From: Trichaptum fuscoviolaceum
Lineage: Eukaryota > Basidiomycota > Agaricomycetes > Hymenochaetales > Trichaptaceae
Assembly (NCBI GenBank): GCA_910574455.1
Contig: CAJSYZ010000004.1
Location: forward strand, 1,736,001-1,800,000
Direction of reading: 5' to 3'
Length of the DNA: 64,000 nt
The notes below the pieces were generated by a model. That model was not told the origin of the DNA and did no database searches. It worked only from the letters and a program-made list of their open reading frames with translations. Below, piece after piece: positions 1 through 11,378 of the stretch. Both the position numbers and the translations under genes were made by a program. The number at the start of each line of letters is the position of its first letter. The first letter of the stretch is position 1.

Positions 1-11
1 AAGTATTACAG

Positions 12-2953
12 ACTTACGAGGACGCAGAATGGGCAACTAATGAGTATGCTGACTTCGCTGGAAAGGAGGTTAAAGAACGTCGTATTGTTCCAAATCTTCC
101 CAAAGAGGAGGATCCAGTGTCTCATCGTATACTCGAGGAAGTGGAAACGTGAGCAGAGCGAGTATCGAGTTAGCAATATCTGACGTTACTCTAGAGCAAA
201 GAAGCACCTTGATCGACTGAAATCGGCACCGCGAATCACGACGAAAGTCACCCGAAGGGGTGGTTGGGCTTTCTGGAGTACTGGCACCAAAGTCATACAG
301 ATAGATCCCTATAAGGATCACACTGTGGATGTTCAGGGGCGCTTAGACCAGGCAAAGGTACGCTTATCTATAGATCTAAAGTGTGTACTCCTCTGAAATG
401 AAGGATTTGTCCATTCAAAAATTTCAGTTCATATCTAAATTCCGTCAGCGAAACGGGACGGTATTCGCTTTCGCACTGTCAGGCGTGCTACTTCAAAGTA
501 AGCGAGGTATGTCGGTCAGCCAAGCAGATTCATATAGGCTTCGTTACTCATGGCTCCGTTTGTAGATGCTGTGAATGAAATCGCAAAGATAACCGCTAGT
601 ACCAATTCCAACACGTTTAATCCTAAAGGTAGGTCATGCAACCTACTGAATGAGCATTGGGCATACGAGTGTACTCATACTCTAAAGAGAATATCTATCG
701 ACAGGCCGTGCGGCTACACAATATTTGTAAGACGTTGATGACCATACTCGATTTCAAAGAGGTGGGTCCGTCCCGTGAATATTTACTGTGCAAAAGTTGT
801 GCTGAACTTTATGAAGTATGAGAGAAACGAAAATTCTTATGCAAACACTGGTGATGCGAAGATAATAGCTCAAAGATTGGCAGAGCTCTTCGACAGAACA
901 CTCGAAGCGTTCCGAGCCAGGCATAAGGTCGGGCAGTCGTTTGATCAGGTCATAAAGTTGGCCGAGGAGTAAGAACACGTTCATAGGTCTGTATACATTT
1001 CTTCACTAACTTACAATCCGTTCCAACCTTTTAGCACCGTTAACGTGTACGACGAAGTCATGCTTGTGGATAAGAAAGTGGCAGGTTCATCCTCTGTCCT
1101 GAAGACTCTAAAAGAAGGGATCAAGCTTGAAGGACAATGGAATATAGCTCTTCAGGTAAATTCTTCTTGTATTCATGTATATTTATTGTGCTTACGAGGG
1201 CTATCGCAGGCATTCATTCTACGAACAAACAGAACGTACGAGACTAGAAACAGCTCAGAGAGTTCCGGTAAGCTGATCTAAAAGATTATTATATGTATAT
1301 TCATTTCTTTGACTCCAATGTATCTTAGCCTCCCTAGAGAATTACGAAGAGGAGGAAAGGCGATGGGATGAAGCAATGCAGCAGGAGGCGCAACTTCAGA
1401 CTATACCTCGAGTGATATCAACCTCCGACTTCGACTATTCTCTTCTCAATGAAAGTGAGTAAGACTCGGAAATTCTCAGTCTTAAAACACGATTTGAGCT
1501 GCTTTCCATATAATAGAGCTTCCGGTATTGCTTGGGCCAACTGAGCCGAATGTTCCAATTTTGTTCAGGGGAGAACAAGCTGATGTGAAGAAGGAAGAGT
1601 CCGACGAGCCTTCTGGGTCATTTGCTACGGTCAAAAAGTATAGGTTGCCGGTAACCAGAACGGTATGCAGAGTGCACGCGTGAGCCTGTGTCAACCACTT
1701 ATGGTGTATCATTTTTGCAGTTTAAGATACAATTTGATCATCAAGAGCCTGTATTCTGGAACGTTGATGAAGTACGTTCTGATAGATCACACTAGTTCTT
1801 CCGAGCTCACTCCTTCGGGTTGTAGATCGCTGTGAAATACCTCGACACATCCCAGGGCTCCTCCACAAGACGTGAGGCTGTTAAGAGAAACAGTATTGTG
1901 AGTGCAAAATATTCGGAATCACAGGATTCGAATGACTGATTAGCAACAGCGCATTGTCCGTGAGTTGCGGGTTTGGAGCCGAGTACGACACGAAAATATA
2001 GTACCTCTTCTGGGACTCTGGATCGAGTACAAGCGCTTTCCTTCAGCTAAGGAGTCTATCCCCTGTCCGGTTGCCCCATGGATGGGATGCGGAAATTTGC
2101 AAACCTATTTAGAAGAAAGGCCGAACCTGCCGTTAGTTGATAAGCTCAAAATAGTAAGTTCAGTTTCTCTTCTCTTAGCAAGTCGTTTCTGAACTGCGTT
2201 TGTATAGATACGCGGAATAATCAGTGCCTTGTCCTATAGTCAGTGATGTAGATACACCGCGGAAATTATTGATTGATGTTCTCTCCAGTGCACAACCATG
2301 ACTACGCAGAAATAGTACATGGTGATTTAAAGCCAGTAAGCCATGATTTCAACATTCAGAAGGCTTGAGCTTACTGTATTTCTTCGTAGGATAACCTTCT
2401 TATGAAGGGCGACAAAGTCTACTTGTGTGACTTCGGGTGCTCTCATTTATTGGACGATGTCAAGGGACTATCCACTGCCCCACATGGACATCCTTCTTGG
2501 CTTGCTCCGGAGCGAATACGAATCGAATTCGAACCGGACGGTAAACCCACAAAACCGACCTGCGCTAGCGATATGTACGCATTTGGATTAGTTTTTCTAT
2601 ATGTGAGTTTTTTGTTTGCGGATCTGTAGTCCATATGGCATGCTGACAACACCTACACCTGACCATAGACTGTCCACGGTAAGGCACCATTCGATTCCTA
2701 CGGTTTGACGGGGGACGATCTCAGACGAAGAAGGATGGACGAAGATCTACACCCTGTTTTGTTCAAGGACAGTGATATTCCGAATGAGCATCAGTCGCTT
2801 CTGAGAAGCTGTTGGTCTGTAGGTCCACTCCTGCGTATCCCGGCAACACTTGCCCTCAAAGAAGTAGACAAATTACTAGGATACTGCAAGGAGCAACCTC
2901 AGAAGAGTAGTACATATCTTAACAAGTTTTCTTGTTCTTTCTACTTAATTTAG
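12..2953 (+). CDS. Family A TKL-like kinase A1 (5' end off the window)
   Basis: Likely cytoplasmic protein kinase of the fungal tyrosine-kinase-like type. The first exon lies left of the window: an acceptor ends at base 11 and the next exon reads TYEDAEW, matching TFVDAEL in the paralogue A3 at 22340-25291. Joining about 14 short exons gives a long helical N-terminal region (to about 1690) and then a kinase domain. Visible motifs are the loop GSFATVKKY (about 1615), the lysine in IAVKYLD (about 1830), HGDLKPDN (about 2320-2400), DFGCS (2429) and APER (about 2504), so the catalytic residues are kept although HRD has become HGD. The kinase C-lobe is complete (SCWSVGPLLRIPATLAL) and the reading frame stays open to the stop at 2953. 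Introns used include 149-194, 358-427 and 507 to about 557. No membrane segment is seen. Kinase class is certain; substrate and role are unknown. Confidence 0.85.
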
Positions 2954-4437
2954 TTTAAATTTGTGTAAATTTTATCGTAGTCAAGTAGCATTTATTTGTA
3001 ATAATATCAGGAATAAACTACAAGCCCTCTCAGTCATCCAGCCTTAGTGACAATCCATACTCACCGACCAACACCATTGACGATCTGCATCATCGTAACT
3101 CCGCATTGTCCTTATGAGCAGTGGATCCAGGTTGTGTTCAAGGACAAGGTCGAAGTTGCCAACGATCCTATGGGGCGTGACCAGCAATGTCATGAGCGAC
3201 GTCTCTTTGTTGCCTAGGTATACCTCGTCGTACAAGAGCATGACATGGGCAACCCGTGAATGCAGATACCTACGATGCAAGTTCCAACTCGAAACCGAAG
3301 AAAACAGAACCGGGTAAATAATAACAAAATATATCTTTAGAAGGATGGACGGCCTTACATGGACCACGACATCGAAGGTGCTGCGGCCGCAATCGTAAAA
3401 GAAGAAACTATGTGAGGGAAAGGAATGGGACCACGGATACGATGCTTTCCCAGGCGTTCCGTTGGACAATATCACGTCGCCAGTTTGCTCAGAAAATTAG
3501 ATGGGGGAAAGGGGTATGTCCTCCATACCCAGCACTCCATACCCAGCACGGTATTTCAACGAGATTCTGCAAACAGTGGCAAAAAAGCCGATGAAGATGG
3601 ACAAGTAGCTATTTCGAACAAACCTTTGCATTTCATCTTTCCCAGTATTACCTCTGTGTTGCCCAATTTGTACCTTGTCGTCTCCTATCTCCGGCGGCAG
3701 CGCCTACTTTTGTTGATGGAGGTGCCTTGCCCTGGGCTTGAGGGGAGCGGGTGCCTCGTTGTAGGAAATTCGAGCTTGGCGATTCCAAATAAGCTTCGGG
3801 GCGAGAAGACGGGTATGCAGGTTGGAGAGAGCTGGATGGCGGCGGCCGGAGTTCGGACGGAGAAAGTTGCTGACAACAAGTATTGCTTGTGCGGTGGCGT
3901 CATGAGTGCAGACGATGGTAAATTACGTTTACTGGACGAGCAGCAACTTGAAGACGTCGAGCGAGGGGCAACGAGGAGATCAGTAAAAAGAGGAGGTGAG
4001 AGAGCGAAGCTAGGACGTACCAGCTAGTCTTTGTCTTCCCCATTCAAGATATGCGATACGAGATTCTAGCTCAATCTTCAATGCTAAGCTCCCAGCCATG
4101 TCCTGTCTTGCGGTCGAGTAGGACGAAGGACTTGCAGGTGGTTTCGGAGCACGGTGATGCTTCGAACACCAGCGCGCAGTTTGCGAGGAAGCGGACTTTG
4201 GTCGCATTGTCATTATAACAGGTGGCTTCAAGAGTTCGAGTATTCCCTTACTCCCATCGGGAGTAAGTACTAGTAGAGGGCACTGTGGGGTCTGAATTCG
4301 TGAGAAAGAGTTGTCCTTGTCAGTTTTCACCGATGATTCTCCGGATTTTTAGCTTACCTAGTAGTACAGTAAATTGTATTCAGTCTCAGTTTTGCTTTTC
4401 CGTTTTTTCTTATGTAACATTTCCAGTACAGAAAAGG
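2954..4437. other. Region without a recognised gene
   Basis: Open frames exist on both strands, including 200 codons on plus (3425-4027) and 143 codons on minus (3044-3475). The minus frame contains a gene-like stretch (HVMLLYDEVYLGNKETS, about 3230) that could be an exon remnant, but I do not recognise it. Around 4240-4290 there is a short palindrome, CTTACTCCCATCGGGAGTAAG, next to a GGGCACTGT motif. A similar block in opposite orientation lies at about 12543-12573. Confidence 0.4.
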
Positions 4438-4472
4438 GGAGTAAGGGATCTGCCGGCGAAGCTCGGCCCGTT
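4438..4472 (+). repeat. 35-base dispersed inverted repeat, left copy
   Basis: Bases 4438-4472 are the exact reverse complement of 9132-9166 (core ATCTGCCGGCGAAGCTCGG). The pair encloses the foldback element and the Sec27 pseudogene. It may be the terminus of a larger mobile element, but no target duplication was identified. Confidence 0.6.
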
Positions 4473-4887
4473 TTCTAGTAACTTGCTTAGGTAGGTTAAA
4501 ATTGCTCGGGGAGTGGCAGCAGAAAGTAATGTACGTCGTTGGCACATTTTCGCACTCAGCCGCACACCTTAGGCAACGGATTTCAGCCTGAGGGTCCAAT
4601 AGGGCCTCTTAGGGGTAGTTCTTTTTGCAAAAGAATAGACCTAACCATATGAAAGCTCCCGATGTTCGTCCCCCTATTTACCCAAAGAAGTTCGTGAGAC
4701 TTTGGTAGAATCCCAAAACATTCACGATGTTCGGCATTCAAGTTGCCGATGTTCGCGAGACCTTCGTGAACATCCGAAGCCACACGATCTTCGGGTAACA
4801 TGGTACAAAATATGTAGTATATATGCACAAAATAAATACACTAACAAGAACATTAAAAATGGTAGCTAAATGCTATATTTTATGAGA

Positions 4888-5196
4888 AGAACATCTGCGA
4901 ATATCTGCAGAACATCTGCGAACATCTGCAGAACATCTGCAGAACATCTGCGAATATCTGCAGAACATCTGCGAATATCTGCAGAACATCTGCAAATATC
5001 TGCAGAACATCTGCAGAACATCTGCAAATATCTGCAGAACATCTGCAAATATCTGCAGAACATCTGCAAATATCTGCAGAACATCTGCAGAACATCTGCG
5101 AATATCTGCAGAACATCTGCAGAACATCTGCAGAACATCTGCGAATATCTGCAGAACATCTGCGAATATCTGCGAGAATATCTGCAGAACATCTTT
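4888..5196. repeat. Tandem array of 10/11-base units (21-base dimers)
   Basis: Alternating AGAACATCTGC and GA(A/C)(T/C)ATCTGC or AAATATCTGC units fill about 300 bases. The unit averages 10.5 bases, about one helical turn of DNA. Because of the simple sequence, long open frames appear in several frames on both strands; these are artefacts. An inverted, shorter array occupies 6450-6597. Confidence 0.85.
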
Positions 5197-6449
5197 CAAG
5201 TTGCTGATGTTTGCGAGACCTTCGTGAACTCCGAAGCCACACGATCTTCGGGTAAATGCACAAAATTAATACACTCACAACTTACATTTAAAATGGTAGA
5301 CAAATGCTATATTTTATGAGAAGAACATCTGCAGAACATATGTAAGAGCATCTGCAGAACATCTGCGGTGTCCTTTGGGTCCATATCTGGTAATTAACGG
5401 CACAGGTACAGCAAAAAATCGCAACCTCGGGTTTTGCCTCAGTGGGCTGGCCAATCACAGCACATATAAGTGTATACCGTCCGTTTGCATGATCCATTTA
5501 TCTATCTACCGCATACAACTAACTATTTCTCCCCCTATTGCATTGTCTTATTCTATTCAGACCATAATAAGTGACTACACATATATTACACTAGTTTTCA
5601 CATTTAAATGCTCTTGTAATACTCAGAATCTTGAATAGAGGAGGAATGTATGTATGTGAAACAATCTGACTGACTCGGAGTACATAACAGAGCTTCTCTA
5701 CCAAAGCCCCACCCCTCAGTAAGTAGCATAAGAGATATTTATTCAGTTCTTCTCTAACTACCTTACTATGCCCTATGGCATTGTATAAGCTACTACCAGG
5801 CTTGATATTGAATCAAGTGCTTCAAACAATACTTTCATGTGTACTTCTCGGGCCTGCACCAAAGGCCCGGAGTATCCATTCTTGCAAGCAGTAGTTTCAA
5901 GTATATAACTTATGGAGATTGAATACTATTTGTTTATCTCTGTGCTTGTACAGCATGACTACCTATATTTTACTAGGGTCCTTGTAAGTGTATTTGTTTT
6001 ATGCATATATACCGTAACACAAAGTTCAATATTTTAGACTTTTTGATTGTTTCCTCTGTAACTCACGAACTAATTGTCGCGTTCAAAAGTTAAATATATA
6101 CACGGAAAGGTCTTGATTAGTAGTTTCTGTCGATATAAGTTTCAGATTTTTAAGCAAAGAATTGACGGAGTTGTTTATGTCCGAATGGGAGTCTCATTGA
6201 GACAGTACCATGACATTCCGATAACTCGGACAAAATCATAATATATTCATTTCCACTTCAAATCACTTCGGATTTTTTGCAATGGGAAGGGAGTTATATG
6301 TACTTTGTACCAAGAAGGTCTGCTACCTTACTGTCGAAATAGTGTGGCTTTGGATGTTTGCGGCAACTTGCCGAAGGTCTTGGACAGTCTCATGATCTTC
6401 TCCCAGTCTGGTGTATACATGGGCATCGGCAATGCCGAACATTGCAGTT

Positions 6450-6597
6450 ATTCGCAGATGTTCTGCAGATATTCACATATGCTCTGCAGATGTTCTGCAG
6501 ATATTCTCACAGATGTTCTGCAAATGTTCTCGCAGATGTTCTGCAGATGTTCTGCAGATATTCGCAGATGTTCTGCAGATATTCGCAGATGTTCTTC
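6450..6597. repeat. Tandem array in the right arm of the foldback element
   Basis: Units read GCAGATGTTCT and GCAGATATTC on the plus strand, the reverse complement of the array at 4888-5196. It is shorter and less regular than the left array. Confidence 0.8.
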
Positions 6598-7214
6598 TCA
6601 TAAAATATAGCATTTAGCTACCATTTTTAATGTTCTTGTTAGTGTATTTATTTTGTGCATATATACTACATATTTTGTACCATGTTACCCGAAGATCGTG
6701 TGGCTTCGGATGTTCACGAAGGTCTCGCGAACATCGGCAACTTGAATGCCGAACATCGTGAATGTTTTGGGATTCTACCAAAGTCTCACGAACTTCTTTG
6801 GGTAAATAGGGGGACCATCGGGAGAAAGGGAAACAGATTATGTAGGATTACGGAAGATTACGGAGATTATAAGACAGCTGTCATGCTTATTATAGATTAC
6901 AATACGGCATCCGGCTTATCCCGTGATTATAATTGCGTCATAAAGCTTACACGGTTAATATAATCCTTCATAAGGCTTACGCGGAGATTATAATCCTGCT
7001 ATCATGCTTATGTCCTCTTGTAAGAATGGCATCGTGCTTATGTCTATCATATAATGTAGCTAAAATGTCATATAATGTTCTGAAAGGTATATAGACCTAT
7101 TATAAGAGTGATATAAGCTAGATGCTTGTTTTACGAAGTAATACTAGTAATAAGTTTCAAGAGTCATTATACTTTTCATTCTAATTTTTCAGATTATACA
7201 GTTAAGTTACACTA

Positions 7215-8995
7215 CATAAGCTACTAGCAGGTGTCGTAACACCATCCAATCGCCTGTTGTCAACAAGAGGAGCACACTCAGGGCTCCCTCATTCTCAAAG
7301 CATTCCCGTGCGAGGTCGAAGCGCCAGACGGCCAGCGCGCGGTCGCCGACAGCCTTCCACTTCGTCTCCGCCTCGTGCTCGGGTGTTGTACGTGCGATCT
7401 CCAAGGCCGCGTCTAGATCGTCGAGTTGAAGCGCGAGGTCGAACTTGTGATCAGGGTCTGTTGTAACTTGTAACGCGAGCTCCTTAAGATCTGTGAAAAG
7501 GAGAACGATTGAGTCAGTTTTTCTGCTGAATTCGATGGTCATCAAAGACGTACCTCAGGCTTCTAGGAAACGTGCGACTTTGCTCCGCTGCTCTTTCGGT
7601 ACAGTCGGCAGGATCTCCTCCGCAGCCTCCATATCCCCACGCAGGATAGCACTCTGATACTTGACGAGTTTCAAAGACAGGGAGTAACCGAATACATTAA
7701 TGTCTTTATCGGCAAGATACACTCGATTATGACCGGGGGTGTAGCCCAGCAAGTACATTGGGCTATCGTTTCATGTCAGCGTGTAGAAGTCGAAGATGAA
7801 GAGAGGAAACTTGCTTGTCAATATGTGTTGCGGTCTGTGTTTCACTGCCAATCAAGTAGTTAAGCCGCTTGGACCACTTCCACGAGCACCTAAGAGAGGA
7901 CCGCCATGCAATCCTTCAACCGGCCATGATCCAGCACACCCTTCATTGCCGGACTACTCCTCTCCTTGAAATTCTTGTACACCCGCACCTTCATCCGCCC
8001 CTCCAACTCAGCGTACGTGTATGAGTCTGTTGCCCATGCGAAGGAAGAGCCGCTGCCGAATGCCTTGTTTCGCCAGGCCAGCGCAGTACAGATGACATAC
8101 TCTACCTCTCCGACCACGGTGATGAAGCGCCCGTAGGAAGAATGCTGAAGGGACGTTGCGAAAATTTCCGTTGTACCGAGTTCCCACACAGACAGCGGGA
8201 TGCGTTGTCCTTCGGGCGTCTCGTCTTCCGCAGCGCCTTGGAGATTGGCGGACAAGACTTCTGTGTTGCGGGTGTACACCAGTTTGCCTGATGAGTCCAT
8301 GCTGTACGAAGGCTTGTCACGGCCAAGTTTGACCACGACTACACCTTTGTCGTACTCTACGGCAACCTCGTTCCCCTGCGGTCGGATGGCAATGCACCAT
8401 GCGCGTTCAAGAGCGTAGCTCGAGGTATTTTCGAGGTGGTACGTGGCCGAGTTCCAGACCTTAATTGAACCATCCTCCGAACGACGATCAAGGGCAGACT
8501 AGGGTGGGATTTGCAAACGAGACATTGTTGGTGTGTCCCTCCAACGTCTGTACACAGGTGTTGCTGAGGGTAGTCCCAGCTTTTGTTGGTTCGGTCGTCA
8601 CCGCTCGTGACAAGATGCGGTTTGTCTGCACCGGGATGGAAGTCGACGTAGTTTAAGCCGCCCTTCTTGTGTGCCTCGAGGGTGAAATTCGGCGTCGAGG
8701 AACCGAGCGACCGCATCTTCACGATAAGGATGAGACAGGAGGCGAAGGTGTTGGTGTCCTTGGGGTTGAATACAAGGATCATGGTATAGTGCGTGTGTCG
8801 TTCGAATATCTTCAAAGTTGATTAGACGAGGTCTGCTTTTGATGTAGAGGATGTACGCACCAGAATACACTTTCGGTATATATACCCAGGCCAGTCCCAT
8901 GTATGGATTGTCATATCATTGCAGCCCGTCAACACAGTGTTTAGCGTAGGAAGAACACCCAGTGTAGCCAGGATAGGCCTCGAATGCAGTCACTT
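7215..8995 (-). pseudogene. Sec27 / coatomer beta' subunit pseudogene
   Basis: The minus strand carries a recognisable but broken piece of the COPI coat subunit beta'-COP, which in functional form builds the vesicle coat for Golgi-to-ER transport. From right to left it covers a WD-repeat part (KKVTAFEAYPGYTG near 8990; NPKDTNTFAS near 8770; LEGHTNNVSFANP near 8520), the middle region (VKLGRDKPSYSMD at 8335; ALAWRNKAFGSGSSFAWA near 8060) and the alpha-solenoid part (DKDINVFGYSLSL near 7700; DLALQLDDLDAALEIA near 7430; KWKAVGDRALAVWRFDLA near 7350). The first WD repeats and the C-terminal end are missing. The frame changes near 8490, and stops lie near 7770-7780 and about 8910. It is a truncated, non-functional copy; a full gene should exist elsewhere. 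Confidence 0.85.
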
Positions 8996-9131
8996 TCTTG
9001 TAAGTGCTCTAATTGAAGACCCGTTGCTGGAAATCGTCTGAAGTTTGAACCGACAAGCTCTGATTTTTACGGACTTAGCGATTTGAGGCTTGCCAGTGAG
9101 GCGCGATGATGCTGCGGAGTTCGAACTAGAT

Positions 9132-9166
9132 AACGGGCCGAGCTTCGCCGGCAGATCCCTTACTCC
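9132..9166 (-). repeat. 35-base dispersed inverted repeat, right copy
   Basis: Exact reverse complement of 4438-4472. It starts about 135 bases beyond the end of the Sec27 similarity and 120 bases before the next transposon at 9287. Confidence 0.6.
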
Positions 9167-9551
9167 ACCATGATGAGAAAGTGTGAAAGAAAGAGAATTG
9201 ATAAAAATTGAAACAAGCTTAAGAGTAGTGAAAGGTGTTTTACAGCCCAAGCAAGAGAGCGCCTACTGCTGGTAAGGATTGGATGCCATCACGAAAATCT
9301 CCAATTTATGGTGGTACCTATAATGCAAGTACAGTAAGCTCTTAGCTTATAGTAGGTTTATATTAGATATACAATATTCTTAAAATCTATCATATTTTGA
9401 GGGGCTTACAATTACCATACAATATTTTATAGCTTGATAATGGAATGGCAATCTTTGGCACCATATTAGCTGGGTCTGATAATGCGACTGCAATGGGTCA
9501 CAATATGATGTCATGTTACCGGGTACATACCGGTCACTTGTATTACTACTA

Positions 9552-11378
9552 CACAGCCAAGTCACGCAAAGTATAGCCCCCAGTCGGATGGTTCCGGTGT
9601 AGAAATGGAATGGAGACTCGGCTGCTTGCCAGCCGCGATCCACTCCAATTCCACGCCTGAACTCAAGCGCTGGTTTCTACACCAAGCGCCGGCCGGTTTC
9701 TGGGTGTACCCCAGCCCCCTTCCCATCCCGGCGTAAATGAGCTGGATTCCAGATTCGTTTCATCTGGAATCCAGCCATAACCTCCACCTCAACACGGCCC
9801 ACCGCTGCAACTCCAGAAAATGAAACTATTATCAAGTCTTTCCCGACCTGCCCTCAATAGGTGCATCGTGATCGTTGCAAATTTTTCTTCAAGTTCTTGT
9901 CTCAAGGCCATCAAGTTGCGTTGTGTCTCTTCATCATCGACCACACGACCACAACAAGGACGACTTCAAGCCTCAAGGCAGTGGCGACGCACAATGAAGA
10001 CCGCGAATTTTGCGCAACACCTGTGTCGGTCGAGGCCTTGTTCGTGCCACCCGATTTCTTGCTCAATGCTTAGCGGATGCTACCCGCTATAACAAAGCCC
10101 TATCTGACAAGGCCTTATTCCTTCCACCCGAATACTTAAGCATCCTTCGAGGAAGCCTTTCTTTTTAGATAATCAACAGCAGACGGCAGCGTGTGCGAGA
10201 GCAAGAACAAGAACAAACAGTGGCGCAAGGGTGCGTGGCCGGGGCTTCGAGTGGGCACGTCCTGTCCTGCCTGGCCGTGTTGCAGATCGCTTACTCTGGA
10301 GAAGGCTCGAGGATCGAAGTGGGGTCGTTGGCGGCGAGATTGGGAATGATGGTGTCTTTGTGAATGTCACTGCGAAATCAAGCCTCCTCAGGCTTAAGGT
10401 GGAAGGTGTGCCTATTTTGCTTCATTAACAAACTGCTTTTATTGAATTTTTCGGTGAGTTTCCTATCTACATATATAACAGAGGACGGCATCCATGTTAT
10501 GCCGGAGGAGACACGGAAGGATGCGCCACTATCGTATGTCGTTGCTGCGGATGCTGTCCCGCCGTACTGGGAGACGGTGTTCTTGTCCCTTCATCCTATC
10601 GCCGGGAACCAGGCGAGCTTCCAATTGATGGTCTCGCAACAGGAACGCCCTTCTCTTTTGCCTCGAACATGCTCGTCTCTATTTCCTTCTAATTCGTGGG
10701 CTTTCTCCTTGCTTATCTGCTGTGTTCTACTTATGCGGCAAAACTCGGTGCTCGTACTGGTCTTGGCTTGATACTGGTTAAATTCCGACTTGCGTCAAGG
10801 ACCGGCAAGGATGACGAAGGCATGGGCGCAGAGCGGCTGGCGCAACCCTGAGGACACTGTACCTTCACCCACGCCGACGTATTACACTGCTCTTGCTTAG
10901 CTCGCTGACATGTGCTCAATGCTCTTCAGGCTTTCTAGAAATGGTGTGTATTATCTGCTTGCGCTGTGCTTGTCTCCGCATACCACCTCTTCCTTTCGTC
11001 AAAGGAGATTGTTCAAATGCTTTTCTATACTTAATTCACCTTTATGTTTACTAAAGACTATGTACAATATATGACATTTCTTTGTCTCCATTTCTATATG
11101 ATTATGTCCAAAGCAAAAAAACAACCAAAAATGAATAAATATATTCCATTTCTACGCATTTAAATAATTGAATTAACGCGCATTTATCTTAAATTTCATA
11201 CGGCCGGAATCCATAGTGCTCTTCCAGCTGGGATCACACTGGACCTGGAAATAGCCCGAGTCCATTTGGTTTCCGTTCTGGAAAGGCCCCTGAAAACGGC
11301 TGGAATCCAGCTGGTGGCTAGCACCTGGCCAGGTCCCGTCACCCGGCTGCCTTCCATACCCTATTTGACTTGGCTGTG
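9552..11378. mobile_element. TA-flanked element carrying a Bsd2/NDFIP gene fragment
   Basis: The 1827-base insertion starts CACAGCCAAGTCA and ends with its exact reverse complement TGACTTGGCTGTG. It is flanked by TA on both sides (9550-9551, 11379-11380). The second copy of the host transposon has the empty site with a single TA at 54809-54810. A TA duplication and short inverted ends are typical of the Tc1/mariner group, but no transposase is present. The interior holds a host gene fragment (10318-10905). Confidence 0.8.
10318..10905 (+). pseudogene. Bsd2/NDFIP-like gene fragment inside a transposon
   Basis: Pieces match the NDFIP/Bsd2 family, membrane adaptors that recruit Rsp5/Nedd4 ubiquitin ligases. 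They include GNDGVFVNVTAKSSLLR (about 10340), EDGIHVMPEETRKDAPLSYV (about 10483-10542, the degraded PPxY-type motif region) and ADAVPPYWET (about 10550), then a frame-shifted remnant of the membrane part (reading HTTHAAK as ILLMRQNS near 10725) and WRNPEDTVP near 10850. Frames change repeatedly and stops interrupt it. It is closely related to the better-preserved copy at 28890-29870. Confidence 0.75.

Larger units (their letters stand above)
4668..6815. mobile_element. Foldback transposon with about 240-base terminal inverted repeats
   Basis: The element begins GTCCCCCTATTTACCC and ends with the reverse complement GGGTAAATAGGGGGAC. The arms (4668-4905 and 6578-6815) look essentially identical by eye, implying a recent insertion. 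The inner ends of both arms run into tandem arrays built from AGAACATCTGC and GAATATCTGC. A decayed extra copy of part of the arm sits at about 5205-5360 and another at about 6340-6470. The middle (5360-6300) is AT-rich with no recognisable protein and no transposase, so the element must be non-autonomous. The pre-insertion sequence survives near 14296-14313. The target duplication is not clear. Confidence 0.75.
4565..6850. mobile_element. Dispersed element split by a foldback insertion (left copy)
   Basis: Bases 4565-4669 and about 6816-6845 are the two halves of a sequence found uninterrupted and inverted at about 14278-14402. There the bases on each side of the insertion are joined directly (reverse complement GATGTTCGTCATCGGGAG). 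To the right of 6816 the sequence passes into an AT-rich tract with many TTATAA and CATAAGC words (to about 7130). A similar tract lies left of the other copy at 13860-14280. No protein is encoded. Class and true ends are unresolved. Confidence 0.55.

Noticed and set aside
3425..4027. 200-codon open frame on plus
   Set aside because: Composition and lack of any motif or paralogue suggest chance; the opposite strand is also open over part of it.
4890..5190. CRISPR-like regular repeats
   Set aside because: Units are 10-11 bases with no spacers, in a fungal transposon; this is a minisatellite.
4866..5319. Open frames of 108-149 codons on both strands
   Set aside because: They are translations of the 21-base tandem array in several frames (LQNICKYLQ and similar), not genes.
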